Positions 47,961-59,340 of a DNA stretch of 64,000 bases are shown piece after piece. The stretch lies in the NCBI GenBank assembly GCA_022113835.1, contig JAILWY010000001.1:7626001-7690000 (forward strand), read 5' to 3'. Both the position numbers and the translations under genes were made by a program. How positions within the stretch are numbered: position 1 is the first letter of the stretch; each line of letters begins with the position of its first letter. Origin of the DNA: Atopsyche davidsoni. Its lineage: Eukaryota; Arthropoda; Insecta; Trichoptera; Hydrobiosidae. The notes under the pieces were generated by a model. That model was not told where the DNA came from. It saw nothing but the letters and a program-made list of their open reading frames with translations, and searched no databases.

Positions 47961-48689
47961 ATTACTTAAAACGATTTATATCAATTTAATCGGGAAAGCT
48001 TTATAAATTCTTTAGTTTTTTTATTCATCCAGAGAGTATACTGAAATATTAAAAAAAATTAAATATTAACACTAATATATAAAATTGAAACACTCTGAGA
48101 GAAAATTATATTTATTAAACTTACATGAGATTCAATCTGATTGCTATTTCTAAGTTTTATGAAGATGAATTTTAAAATAGAGTATTACTAAGACTTGAAA
48201 AATTCTGTATCTACAGCTGGAATATATTTTCTTCTGTAAAATTTCCCAAGTGATATATTATAACAGTTAAATGTCAAAGCAATTAGAATATCAAAAAATA
48301 TATATTTAGCCATATTCTAATCGTTTCTTAGAATTCAGGAACCAGACTGATACACGAGAATTCAAAGGAAAAATATAAAAAGAGCAAAAATAATAATATC
48401 GTAACTTAGTATATATTTTTTCATATTTTTAGGGTTCGTGATAATTTAATAATAATCACATAAATGAATCATAATTATTATCAATCAAATGAAAAAAGTT
48501 AGATATTAGAACCACGCTGTATTTATTATTAAAAATTAAACTGTTGTTTTCACAGTTATCCTTGTATACTACCGAATTTATTTATATTTTATCATTTCGG
48601 ATTGATTTTAAGAAGTAAAATACGTATTTGTACAAAGAAGTGATTAAGAAGTTAAAACGTCTGAAGATTGAAATTTATCGCTAATGATG
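47961..48689. other. AT-rich spacer
   Basis: Nothing recognisable. Confidence 0.6.
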
Positions 48690-49080
48690 GAGTATAATTA
48701 TCCTTACATCTGTATTCATTACCGCACCGTCCCACGCTATTTTGATAATGACAACTATATATGGCTTACTTTGATTGCGGGTAATTTTTTCGGGCTATCG
48801 TAAACCACATCCCTGTGAAGATACTTAATTTAAGTTTATGTCATTACCCGAGGGTCTGTGTATCGAAACAATCTACCAACAGGTAGTCCGACTGGCGGCT
48901 CGGGGGCGCCCACGCTGAACCCACGCGGAATTTTATAACATAATGCATCGGCTCGCGAGTAATTACGTTTCAGAACAAAATATATGGGTGCAACAAAGTT
49001 ATTTGTAAATCGATTTGGGCTTTTAAAATATTGACTCAGGTGAGCGAGGCCAATGTTAACTGAACGGCGGGGAGTAATAT
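48690..49080. promoter_or_regulatory. Mid-GC island FF
   Basis: Contains a CTACC/GGTAG mini-hairpin near 48872-48885, GGGGCGCCC, and TAATTACG and ATCGATTTG homeodomain/DREF-like words. No coding frame. Confidence 0.3.
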
Positions 49081-49599
49081 TGAATCTGAATATTTAATTA
49101 TCGTCGAATTACTTTTATCCTATAATTCAACGTGATGGATTGTTGGTTTTATAATTGTCCCGAATAAACCCTCAATAAAACTTTATTGTTATGTATTTTT
49201 TTCACTTATTTGACCGGTGTATAAATAAATTTAAACGCTTTGTATGGAAACAATGCTTGAAATAAATATTGTGTTTGTTAAAAAAATACTTCAACTGTCG
49301 TTTGTACAGCTTCGAGTATTATGTATTTTCAAAACGTTTGCACTAATGATCGCTAATCTATACTAATAACTTTACTATATTATTTTTTAATAAAATCTTT
49401 ATAAACATCTATTACTTACAAAACTGACTATTTTAAAATTGCCGTTAAAAAGTAAGCTATTTTATTTCCTATTGAAAATTGACTGCGTTTACTTGCTACA
49501 ATGCTAAATACAAGAACCAAACCTGGTTTTTATATATATGTATATATATATTTATATATATATTTTTTTAAACCTGGTATTCCAAGTATTGATTTATTA
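49081..49599. other. AT-rich spacer with AT microsatellite
   Basis: AT-rich. The interrupted (AT)n at 49528-49569 flanked by AAACCTGGT repeats is listed separately. Confidence 0.6.
49519..49578. repeat. AT-rich insert bounded by 9-bp direct repeats
   Basis: AAACCTGGT at 49519-49527 and 49570-49578 flanks 42 bases of TATATA-type sequence. This could be a 9-bp duplication left by an insertion whose body is now a microsatellite, or chance. Confidence 0.5.
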
Positions 49600-50080
49600 C
49601 AAGTGATGTGTAATAGAATTATTCGGAATGACGTCATCAATAAAGCTCCAAAGCGCGGCCACTTACTCTTCGACTGTTTTAGCTTCACAAGCAAGCGCAC
49701 GCGTAACAACCCTCCCGGCCCTCACGAGGGTGGCCCTCTATAATTATCGGCATAATAATTATTGTACTCATGTGCTTTTAATATTAAGTGTCCGGTACAC
49801 TCTGGGGAGCATTCATGCTATGACCTTACCAGTAAGTACCCGTAAAGCCGTTATACCGTCCGAGCGATGCACTGGCGGCGTGGTTAGGGTGGTGCGTGAC
49901 GTATGTAAACTGCAGATATGAGAATTAACATGTCGATGTATGCGTAGAGAATAGTGGTTTCCAGCAAGTCTCCATTCAATAAATTATATGGCGTGAACGG
50001 GCTTCGAGCCAACGGAGACAGGTTGGTGTCACTCAGCTCCAACTTCATAGCTGAACTATGAGTTGATTCCCTGATTTTGA
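49600..50080. promoter_or_regulatory. GC-richer island GG with full CRE
   Basis: TGACGTCA at 49629-49636 is the complete palindromic cAMP-response element bound by CREB/ATF dimers. The downstream GC-rich core has an ACCCTC/GAGGGT inverted pair near 49710-49732. The two + frames (80 and 97 codons) begin at ATG and share no homology I recognise. Confidence 0.35.
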
Positions 50081-51339
50081 AAGTACCTCTTTGAAAATCT
50101 TACAAAAAAACAATTTGTTAAAATTCAGGAGGGTTTCTATAATTTGTTGAAGAATTACATAATTTTCTAGAGTTCGACTACTACTTACTCGTCTTGGGAA
50201 AATTTTATTGAGACGCATTCAAAATTCTACCAATTACAAAATTATATATATTCTCATAATAAATATTTTGGTAATAACACATAAGATTTTTATAATAATC
50301 AATAGCTAAGTGGGCAACATTTATAAGTATGGGATATTTCAAAGATCTTGAATGTGCTATTTATTGTCAACGTGGTCTAAAAAAATGTTTTAAATATTAT
50401 AAATTTGGAAAAAACATTTAATTTGTCAAAATCTACACAACATAACATAACAACCTTAAATCTTTTTTTTTTAAATTTTTTAAATCTTTATAAAACTCAT
50501 GTTTAATTATACGAATAGCAGAATAGTGAGTTACATTTTTTTACCTTAAAGATATTTCAATCTGAAGCATCCTGCCCTACTTAAAATTACATAAGTCTTC
50601 ATATGTAAATACCTACTACAGATATTCTACTGATAACTGTACGTTTTATGATGCAGGAACATTTAAGCTAAAAATAGTAATTGGTTGTACATTTGAAATC
50701 GCCATCAACTTTGCATCAGTTAACATTAACACATTAAATCCCAGTCATGTTATATTTTCCTCAACCATAAAAAAAACTGGGTTATTAATCTATTTTTTCA
50801 GATAGTATAAAAAGTGTTTAATGTACTTCCATTAATCACTGAGGGTTATTTGGTTTATTTAATACAACTTTATTGATATTTTCCATGTTAAAAACGATTA
50901 CAAATATCCATTATAGATTTCCATTGAATATATATTCGTGATAGCACGATTTTACGATTTAAAATGGTTTTTTTATACATATAATCAAAACACTTCCTTG
51001 TACAATACCTCTAGTCTGCTCCTCGGTGTGTTAACTACATTAGGGAGACGATTGTGGGGAAGATAAAACTCATTTATTTTTACTGCGTTTTTGACAATCA
51101 ACTAGGTACTCAAATTAGAGGTTTTTATTAGATCCATGTAAATTAGTACGTTTTAGTACATTCCATCACGCTATAGAAATGTAATTTGTTGTGAAGATAA
51201 TTGATCCAAATATAAAAATTGTTAAGAGCATGCGTTTAATATTTATCATCAAATGTGGATCAATACTTACTGTTATTTTATCAAATTGTACCTAATAATT
51301 TTCGTATAGCGAATCCGTCACAACCATAACAAATCATAG
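50081..51339. other. AT-rich spacer
   Basis: About 1.3 kb without a recognised feature. Confidence 0.6.
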
Positions 51340-51780
51340 AGCAATACCGCATCGTAGTATAAGCCCTCCACACAAAAGGCTTTCTGCATAGCCGCCGGCC
51401 GTGTCAAATTATATTCAATTCTCTATAATTTTATTTTACTTCCATTACGTCTGTGTCATTCCTGGACGAAGGGTCACTCTGTGTCAATGCAGTGTGACAC
51501 ACGATAACTACCGAGGGGGTATCCTCCATACGATTCATGGGGTGGCCTCGAGTTTCGACGGTCAAATTATACTGATTTATCACTCGCTTGTTTGCGCCGT
51601 CATTTCAAAAACATCTCGAATTTCTTAATCCGGATATATCTCTGTCAATACAGGTGGAAGGGCTGGAAATAAACCTAATGGTGGCGGGGTTTTATTTTCG
51701 GATTCTCGTTTATTCGCTATGAAAAAATCGGCACCTGGGCTGTATGAAATATTCACGGCGGTAATCAAGGCACGGGGATT
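51340..51780. promoter_or_regulatory. GC-richer island HH with TGTGTCA hairpin
   Basis: A perfect 7-bp inverted repeat TGTGTCA/TGACACA (51480-51486, 51495-51501; loop 8) lies in mid-GC DNA together with CCGCCGGCCG near 51392-51401. The 75-codon frame at 51401-51628 is unrecognised. Confidence 0.3.
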
Positions 51781-52289
51781 TTTTTATTTTTTTAACTCGA
51801 ATGAGCTGGAAGCTATTTTTAAATGTTGCCTTTAAAAATCAATGATTCTTTAACGTAGTAACAATATATAAAAATGGATTTGTTAATTTGTAATAGACCA
51901 TTAGACAATATTGACACAATTTATGAAGTATTTATTTATTCTAAGCCCTCTTATAGTTTTTAATTAAAACAAAAACGAATTTCATGAACTATAATATTCT
52001 ATTATTTATTCATTAGTATTTTCCTATACAAAAACAGGTAAATAATGATCGCATATTCTATACAAAATTAAAGCGAATTATTTTTTGGCATGTATCTTTT
52101 TCACGTAATTTAAAAATTAACACTCTTAATTCCTGTTTATCCTAATGCGTTCATAAGTAATTAAATTTAAATCAATTTTTTTTTTCACTAGAAATTAACA
52201 TTCTATATTGGAACACATTTATTTACAACCATTAAATGAGATAAAAGTTTTTATATTTGATTTGGAAATCTTATTTGCTTACAAAATAA
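51781..52289. other. AT-rich spacer
   Basis: Nothing recognisable. CAG|GTAAAT near 52036 follows an A-rich stretch and is not a splice site. Confidence 0.6.
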
Positions 52290-52800
52290 ATTTAGTTCTC
52301 GATCTATCAACGCTTGCGAGCGATCAAAATTCGTTAACATCCATTCAAACGGCAACCAGACGGTCTCATTTAAGGGTAGGGGGATGCTGGGGCGCTCGCA
52401 GTTAAAGCCTGTTACGCTTATTGTATTACGGAGCCCCATGGCTCGCGGGGCCCAACAGCCTCATTCCGGATTCCCTTTAGAATCCACAATAACAGTTAGC
52501 CCCCTTCCGCGTGTCCGGCAAACACCACGTGCGAGGTACAAGCGGGGGTAGATTATTCAGCCCCATTGATTTGGACAATGTGAATTCCGTAAAAATTTCA
52601 CGAAATTATGTACATAATTTGATTATTCTCTGCTCTCAAATATGCACACTCACGTATGGTTTGCATGAATTCGTAGATAAATATTTGCTTGTGATTATGT
52701 GGTGGCCGATTTTTACGGAATTCCATTGGCACCTCCAAACCCCATATTTCTACGTTTTTAATTATCTTAATCCGAAATTTCACAGAAATTTTAACTAGAT
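52290..52800. promoter_or_regulatory. GC-richer island II with long inverted structure
   Basis: The GC-rich left half includes CACGTG near 52530 and a GAGCC/GGCTC hairpin near 52431-52444. The right half carries the inverted repeat and 18-bp palindrome at 52582-52723. Overlapping frames of 95 (+) and 69 (-) codons exist partly because the sequence is symmetrical. Confidence 0.35.
52582..52723. repeat. 15-bp inverted repeat pair enclosing an 18-bp palindrome
   Basis: GAATTCCGTAAAAAT (52582-52596) is matched exactly in reverse complement at 52709-52723. With one indel the match extends outward through CAATG to about 22 bases. Between them, AAATTATGTACATAATTT (52603-52620) is a perfect 18-bp palindrome. 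A 142-bp fold-back of this design may be a worn miniature element or a structured regulatory/RNA element. Confidence 0.65.
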
Positions 52801-53000
52801 TATTCACGTTTCACGTAAAGCCCATATGAACGTGGATACTTTAAAAAATATTTGGAATTTTATAAATTTGTAGACTTTGAAAATTTTTAATCAACGTGGT
52901 ACTATTGAATATTTATTCTAGAATAAGAGCATTTCTAATGTAGGCTCTCTTTAAGTAAACAAAAATTAATACAGTGTTGAAGGCATAGCGTAGAAAAATT
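52801..53000. other. AT-rich spacer
   Basis: No recognised feature. Confidence 0.6.
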
Positions 53001-53460
53001 ACATCAAAATTTAATATCGCCAAAGCCTTGCTCGTATCCCCAGAATGTAGTCCTAAGAAAATATTTATTTATCATTATCAAGAGCCCGGCCGCGCTCGCG
53101 TACCTACTTCGAAATATGCAAGAACTATTATGTGATTTCTTTACGGAGTTCTCCCATTCTTTGAGCGGTTTGCCTTGTTTACCTACGATTCTTTTATTTG
53201 ACTAGACTTTATTTTCTGGCATTCCCGACAGTATGTCAACAGAGGAACTCTCGGCTTCATTTATAAAATACAAAGACGAACCCGACAAAAATGTTTCTGT
53301 TTATTCGGACGACGGCTGAGATCTCCAATTTTGGGACCAATTTGTATTTTGGCCCTTTATACTACTTCGGATATAATAATGAAAGAGACTTTATGCCTAA
53401 ACTTTGTGTCTCTCTGATAAAGAAATGGACGGTCAAGTGTTTGTACATACTATGAAGAGA
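53001..53460. promoter_or_regulatory. Mid-GC island JJ
   Basis: A short GC core at 53085-53105 sits in moderately GC-rich DNA. AGAGAC and GTCTCT near 53385 and 53408 form a loose inverted pair. Just downstream TATGAAGAG is repeated (near 53453 and 53465). No gene supported. Confidence 0.25.
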
Positions 53461-53598
53461 AAATATGAAGAGGGTCTATGAATTTGAAGAGAAAGAATCT
53501 CTATTGTTAGTAACTAACAAATATGTTATATTCTCTCACTAACGACATATTCAAATATTTTATTACTTATTTTGTTTTCAAATATTAAATTGAAATTG

Positions 53599-53635
<37 letters not shown>

Positions 53636-53639
53636 CTTA
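53461..53639. repeat. Palindrome and (AT)n microsatellite
   Basis: TTGTTAGT-A-ACTAACAA at 53504-53520 is a 17-base near-perfect palindrome (8-bp arms). An uninterrupted AT run of 30 bases lies at 53604-53633. Confidence 0.75.
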
Positions 53640-53960
53640 GCCATCACTCAGAATATCTGCAGCAGGGAACGTGTGATGCGGCTGGCTCAGCGTTCCGGCC
53701 AGCCCCTAGCGATGTGCACTTATTGCACTTTGCTTCCGATGCAATTTCCGTAATATATTTAGTAGACATGATTAATTTGGGATGCAATTCTCGCCCTATG
53801 CACGCGGTCTCTGAATTGGATTATACGTAAGCCTCATTGGACGAAAAAAATGCACGAGAGAGATAGCTCAATCTGCCACGAGATCTCTATTACAATTAAA
53901 CATTTTGAATAATAACATCGGTTAGAGGCTCGCTTGGAAACATGTCACATGAGATAAGCG
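53640..53960. promoter_or_regulatory. GC-richer island KK with GGCTGGC hairpin
   Basis: GGCTGGC/GCCAGCC (53680-53686, 53698-53704; loop 11) lies at the left of the island. Homeodomain-like ATTAATTTGG and GAGAGAGATAG words follow. No frame is convincing. Confidence 0.3.
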
Positions 53961-54155
53961 TCCGTCTAGTGTTTTATATCCATTTAGTTTTATCTGATGT
54001 GATTTTTATAGGATGGCGAAGAATCCCCCAGCTAGTGATTCTCAATGAAAAAAAAAGATAAACAAAAAATCACGAGGGGTTATATTCAGTACATAACGCA
54101 CATAGGGGAGTTTTTATTATATTTTGTGTAATAAAAATACTATAATGTTTGCCAG
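53961..54155. other. AT-rich spacer upstream of the splice-like site
   Basis: No gene; A/T-rich sequence leading to the CTAAC at 54156. Confidence 0.55.
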
Positions 54156-54243
54156 CTAACTTTTAATCCATTTTTAAAGTAATTTGTTTTTCTTGTTTCA
54201 GGTAAGCTGAACAAATTCAATGCTTGAAAATTTATACGTAAGT
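54156..54243 (+). promoter_or_regulatory. Candidate recursive splice site with RS-exon
   Basis: In order on the + strand: CTAAC (54156-54160, branch-point-like; branch A at 54159); a T-rich tract TTGTTTTTCTTGTTTCAG ending at 54201; immediately GTAAGC (54202-54207), a strong donor hexamer; and 36 nt on, GTAAGT at 54238-54243. Back-to-back acceptor/donor is the signature of recursive (ratchet) splicing described in long Drosophila introns. A downstream second donor matches the RS-exon model from vertebrate long genes. The 36-nt segment begins GTA AGC TGA, so it would introduce a stop in one phase. An ordinary exon that happens to start GTAAGC is the main alternative. Confidence 0.5.
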
Positions 54244-54600
54244 AGTTTGGAAGTTTAACACTTGGCGGCAGAGCTGATACCGACGTAATTCCATAATATA
54301 ATTCTAGGTCTCGTTTATCACCCGCAACTTAAATAACCCATTTTATTTGCGTGCAAAACCCTCCTAAGTTTCTCCGGCCCATATTAAGGTGACCCATTTC
54401 TCCCTTGGAAACTGCAATTCATTTTAATGAGAGTACTGCCGCAATAAATATTATTTCTTCCACAACTCCGCCTTATTTTTTGAATTATGTTCCCTGAAAC
54501 GGAGCGGACCCCGCAGAAGGAAAAGAGTTCTTTCTCCAGCTCGGGTGTGGAGCGCCGGTCAGATCAGAAAGTACCTACTTATTAAAAGACATCGGAGCTT
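54244..54600. promoter_or_regulatory. Mid-GC island LL
   Basis: Moderately GC-rich DNA directly downstream of the splice-like site. It contains TTTTATTTGCG and CCATATTAAGG words and a GC patch at 54500-54560. No coding frame. Confidence 0.25.
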
Positions 54601-55179
54601 TTTCGCTCAGTTTAAATGAAAAAAACTGAACAAAAATATTCCTTAAAATTGAAATAAATGTCTACCAGTCATGATGACGAGGCGAGAACAGGAAGGACCG
54701 TTTGTCACACCAACTGAACTATTTACTTATTAGTTGACTAAATTGGTTAAACGACGCCCTAGTCAATATCTCTGTAACTACCCAACACGTATAATAGTAA
54801 TTTTGTCAATAACAGAACTTTGGTAGCATTGTATTGATATCTGATAATACCCGCAGACCTACATACTTTGAAGTCCTCTGCAAGCCTCCGATCGTCAGAA
54901 CTCTTGAGTTCGGATCCATCGTCTAGAGCGCGAGAGCAGATCTCATATATTGTATAATACCCATGGTAGAAAGGGATCAGGTATACAGGTTTGGAAACGT
55001 AAAGCTAAAATATTTTCCCTTACTCATCATCTATTGTCTTGATTTGTATTTGTTTGTTTTCATACAATAAATGAATCACTGAGGAAAAATATTATTGTAT
55101 CTACTATTTTCTTTTCGTAGAAAGTTTTCCATTTAACGTATAATTTAAGGGAATTATTTGTTTAATAAATATATTCAAG
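54601..55179. other. Mixed spacer
   Basis: Mid-GC at 54660-54720 and 54850-54950, where GAACTC-TT-GAGTTC forms a 6-bp-arm hairpin near 54898. Otherwise AT-rich. No gene. Confidence 0.5.
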
Positions 55180-55460
55180 ACATTAGTATGTATGGCGCAG
55201 CAGATTCAGTGAGCCGGTCGACTGAATATTATAATATTATTATATCCATACGGTCATATAGAGAGCGTCAGCACGAAGGCGTTCAAATCCTTAGCTTTGT
55301 ATTCAGAAATGCTAATTTGTTTAGTATCGGTACACATAGTGAAGAAGCCGTGTACCGCACGGGCGCTGGGGGTATTGGGAGACGTCTCAATTATACAGCC
55401 TGCACGTCAAGTCTTAGAAGTTACTTGAAATATTTATGTATTACAGTCGCACTGGAAGAG
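55180..55460. promoter_or_regulatory. Mid-GC island MM with open + strand frame
   Basis: A 109-codon + frame (55158-55487) covers the island. It starts at TTG, has no domain I recognise, and its middle is GC-rich (GCACGGGCGCTGGGGG near 55356). I leave it as a stop-poor island. Confidence 0.25.
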
Positions 55461-55899
55461 AGCTTTCTTAGTTTTAAGTTCAAGTGACTAGTTGGAATTC
55501 ATAAAACTGATGTGTGTATGTGAAGAACTCAATGTTTAATCATACGATCCCTTAATCTATTACTTAAAACAAAAACAAATTCTGTGATACCAACACAAAA
55601 TATTTCATTAATGTCAAGGTGAAATTAAAACATTAGATACTCAAAAGATTGCTTGTTATATTAACGTGTAAATTTGATTTATTGGCACGTCAATAACTTT
55701 GTAAGGCGTTTGATAGTTAGTCTATATTCCGAATCGACAAATAAATTCTAATCAATATTTTAAGCTTTCAACGCTGGTGTTTGGTTTACGTTTCAAAAAT
55801 ATCTATAGCTGTCGTTTCAAATGTCTCATAAACTATTTTCGTAAGTATGTTTTACTTCGTTATTAAATTTAAAAATACACTTCAAATAAACCAAAACAA
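55461..55899. other. AT-rich spacer
   Basis: Nothing recognisable. Confidence 0.6.
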
Positions 55900-56400
55900 A
55901 TGTACCTGAAGACGATAAGTCAACTCTGCCGACGTCCCCGGCAAACTTTTGTTAAGATTCATTCATTCTTCCATTGCGATAGGAACTCACTCAAAAAAGA
56001 TGCGATCTGCCCGCGAGGAGGGAAAGCTGCGCCGGGCAGGAGACTGGAGGGAGTGCGCTGGGTAAAATATGCAAAACGATTTCTTTCGTGATTATTTTAA
56101 GGTAGTTTTTATTTTCAACCTGTTATAAATAATAAATCATATTTTTCAATAAAAATAACTCTTTACGATGGTAAAAAAAGCGCAAGGTCTCCTATTTTGG
56201 CCATTTTTTTCGAAGCAGTAAATATAGCATCCAACAGCTAATTGGAAAGTGGAGACTTACGCGGATGCGAATTTTACGCCATTGGCTGGAAGTCGAGAGT
56301 ACAGCCGAATTAGTAACGAAATAGTCACCCACCTACTCTGAAGAGAGACACTTGAAGAATCGTGTCGTGTTTTGGGGTAATTTGAGTTGCTAGTAATAAA
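55900..56400. promoter_or_regulatory. Mid-GC island NN
   Basis: Two GC patches (55915-56075 and 56185-56350) separated by about 100 AT-rich bases. The 63-codon + frame at 55900-56091 lacks a domain. CCAATTTT/GCCATT words occur in both patches. Confidence 0.25.
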
Positions 56401-57179
56401 TATGCGTGATTATTGTGACTAAATAATATATTTTTAATGTGCGTTGGTGTAGGTTGCTCGGTCTCATTACATTATAAATACGCGTACACTACGATAACAA
56501 TTGTGATGATCAATCAAATAAAATCAAATTGTCTTGTTATTTAGGTTGATAGCTCAATAGAAGCTTCTTTTGGCAGTGAAATACGTGAGTCACTTTTCAA
56601 AATATTGAACAATTGTTGACCTTGTCTTGCTTTTCCTTTTTTATATATAGATATTAATACCTTACAGATAATGTTCTTTGTATGATAGACAGGTTAATTG
56701 ACGGTGAAGTATCTATGACAAGACTACCTATACCTTTAAATGATATTGACTATGTATATATATATCACGTCCCGTGCAAAAAATGATTTAAAAAAGTTAA
56801 ATTAAATCATATATAAAAATTGTGTAGATGTTTAAAAGATGTGTTTTAAAAAAATAAGTGTATATCTTGTAATGTATTATTGATTGTGTTGTATATATAC
56901 TTACATAATTTAAAAACTTATGTATAATACAAATAAGCTCTCATAAAAAACTCAAGCTAATAATATTTTGATTCGGATTGATTACTCAATTTATTATTCC
57001 AGTATGTCTTGAATATTTCAACACAGAATATGAGAATTATTATTTCTTGTAACGTTACTAAATCATACATAATTATTTCTTATTATTTATAGTCAAAATA
57101 AATATTATCACTGAGATCTCCCAACAAAACCAAAGAATTATTAATTTCAACACTTAACGCTTTGCATAACAGCCTAACA
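56401..57179. other. AT-rich spacer
   Basis: AT-rich with short TATATATAT runs near 56756. No gene. Confidence 0.6.
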
Positions 57180-57900
57180 CTGCCCACTGATATATTTACT
57201 CCATCGTTAAACAATGAATCATGACGTGTTTTTATGTAAATATTATAAAATGAGAGACGCCCAGAGTATGTGAGCTCACGCTTTAATATAAAAAGGGTTG
57301 CATTATAAATTACCCTCTACGCCCGGTATCGAATTTCATATAACCGAAATTAAATATTCAAAGCCTCGGATATATAAGGTGGTCAAATATACACACTGAC
57401 CTTCCGGAGAATTCTAAATAATAGCTGTTAAATTTAATATCACTTTACAGATATGAAAGCAATTTTATTTATTTTATCTTTAAACCTTCCAGTGTTTTAA
57501 AACTCTTCAGTGAGACGTAATATCCCCGAAGCATTTACCTTAGAGCTTGATGAACTCTCGAGTGTTGTCTAGACTCTCTAGACAAAATTCATGGTGGAGT
57601 TGATACCGGGCAGACAATAGCGCACCTCATCTTCAGTCGACAAAACAAAATAATAATACGAGACTATCTGCATAGTGCAGATGCCAGCAGTTCGGGTGAT
57701 GGAAGATAAAGCAAGCCCTTGCAGCCTTACAGTACTCCGGGTGTCATTATATATAATTTCATCTCGGAGACAGTATCGCAATAATCAAGCTCCAATCCAT
57801 CACACAAATTCATGCTGAATTTCTCGCTAGCGGCGCAAAATCGTTTATCTAAATCTTATGAGCATCGTTTGTTTGCAAGTCATTGCCATCGCTGCTTCAG
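57180..57900. promoter_or_regulatory. Mid-GC region OO with TTGTCTAGA palindrome
   Basis: Moderate GC, best at 57540-57800. TTGTCTAGA-CTC-TCTAGACAA at 57565-57585 is a 21-base near-palindrome (9-bp arms, 3-base loop). The minus frame at 57578-57781 is unrecognised. Confidence 0.3.
57565..57585. repeat. Hairpin, 9-bp arms, 3-base loop
   Basis: Exact inverted repeat TTGTCTAGA/TCTAGACAA around CTC, in a region of mixed composition. Confidence 0.65.
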
Positions 57901-58329
57901 TAGTAATCATCTCGGAGACTAATTAATATGAGCAATACTTAAGATATCTGCAGTATTGAAATTTAATGTATGAAAATCGTATTGGTACTCTCAGAGAAGA
58001 TTTGTAAAATTAATTTTATACGTGAATATTGCAGGGTCCGGATATAAGGGTTTTTATGATCTCTAGACCCCAAAAGTCCTTTTTACCCGAACATTATAAA
58101 GACAGCTGTGCCGAGTTCTTTTTGATTGCGAATATAAGTATGGTGTTCAATATAAATTTATATTAGGTATGGCATTTCAAAAAATGTTACTGTACAGAGT
58201 TTTTGCAGCGCTTTCGGAGTATATCTCCTTTAGTACAGAAATATTTTAAATTGGCAACGCTTTTGTTATTTCGAAAGTGACTGTATTTCATTGCGGTATA
58301 ATAATAAAAAGTATAGCCGTAGCAAAACA
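57901..58329. other. AT-rich spacer
   Basis: Nothing recognisable. Confidence 0.55.
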
Positions 58330-58620
58330 AGAATATTCAAAGCATTTCGCCGCGATATTGTTTGAACCCCTCGGCCAGGCCACAATTTAAGGGGTTTGAT
58401 AAGGCCGAGGTAGAAACATTATATTAGTCATTATTCGCGGAGGTACGATTCGGCCTTCTTTGATGGCACATTTGAGGGGACGATATTCCATAAGGGTCCC
58501 AGGAGAGGGCCCTTCCAGGTGCGGCGCTTGCCCACGGCCAATACCGCTCTTGCGGCCAGATATCGCCTTCTCTAACTCCGCTCTACTGATAGCGGCTCCC
58601 AGTACAAGCCTGCTACTAAT
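58330..58620. promoter_or_regulatory. GC-richer island PP with interleaved inverted repeats
   Basis: AACCCCT (58365-58371) pairs with AGGGGTT (58390-58396), while the overlapping CCTCGGCC (58369-58376) pairs with GGCCGAGG (58403-58410). The two pairings cross, giving an H-type pseudoknot topology if transcribed. GAGAGGGCCC and other GC words follow. No gene. Confidence 0.35.
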
Positions 58621-58959
58621 ATCGTAAATTTTAGAAACATGTCTTTTAATACTTTAGTATGTACAAGTCTGAAGCAGCAGCATACGGTGTTGAACCTTCA
58701 TTTGTGATAAGTAACTAACCATTACAGTTTTTACAGACTATAGAATACCTGCTTACCTATTTATTTATTTTTGATATTTACAATAATATTTTCAAACAGG
58801 TTTTACATTCTAAAAGTGATCGTGTCTTCATCTATCTACAAGCAGAGCACATTTTAACTATTCATGTTCTCGGTTTTTTGATGCTAATTAAATAAATCAG
58901 AAACATATAAACCTTTATTGTTTATATAAAAGTAGATAGAGCTTTAACAACAGTTCGAA
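58621..58959. other. AT-rich spacer
   Basis: Nothing recognisable. Confidence 0.6.
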
Positions 58960-59340
58960 AACAAAATCCGAATCTCCCACCTTTCATAGCATACTCGCCC
59001 TGCACAAAAACAATCAACGTAGTGGAGAGGCAATATTATTTTTTCAAACCTCCCCCGAATATAAGGCCGCGATGTTCCGGGATTCTCTCTGATATTGGTT
59101 CTGATGCGATGGGATTATGAAAGGCCATTCCAGCGGCCGATATGGAGCCGGGGACCCCGCAATACGTGAGGCCGGACTCGTGTTTTAGTTTTGTTTTTGT
59201 TTGAAGAATATTATTTCCAGAGTAATGAATAAAGTCTGAATGAAATGTTGGAGCCCTTATGAGCTATTTGTGGTATTCCTTTATAAGAGGACCTTTATTA
59301 CTGGTGCAGTACGCAGACAAAGCGCGGGGTATGAAAAAAA
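58960..59340. promoter_or_regulatory. GC-richer island QQ
   Basis: A GC core at 59045-59185 includes GGCCGCG and AGCGGCCGATATGGAGCC, and the island tapers into GT-rich TTTTGTTTTTG sequence. No frame is called. Confidence 0.3.
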
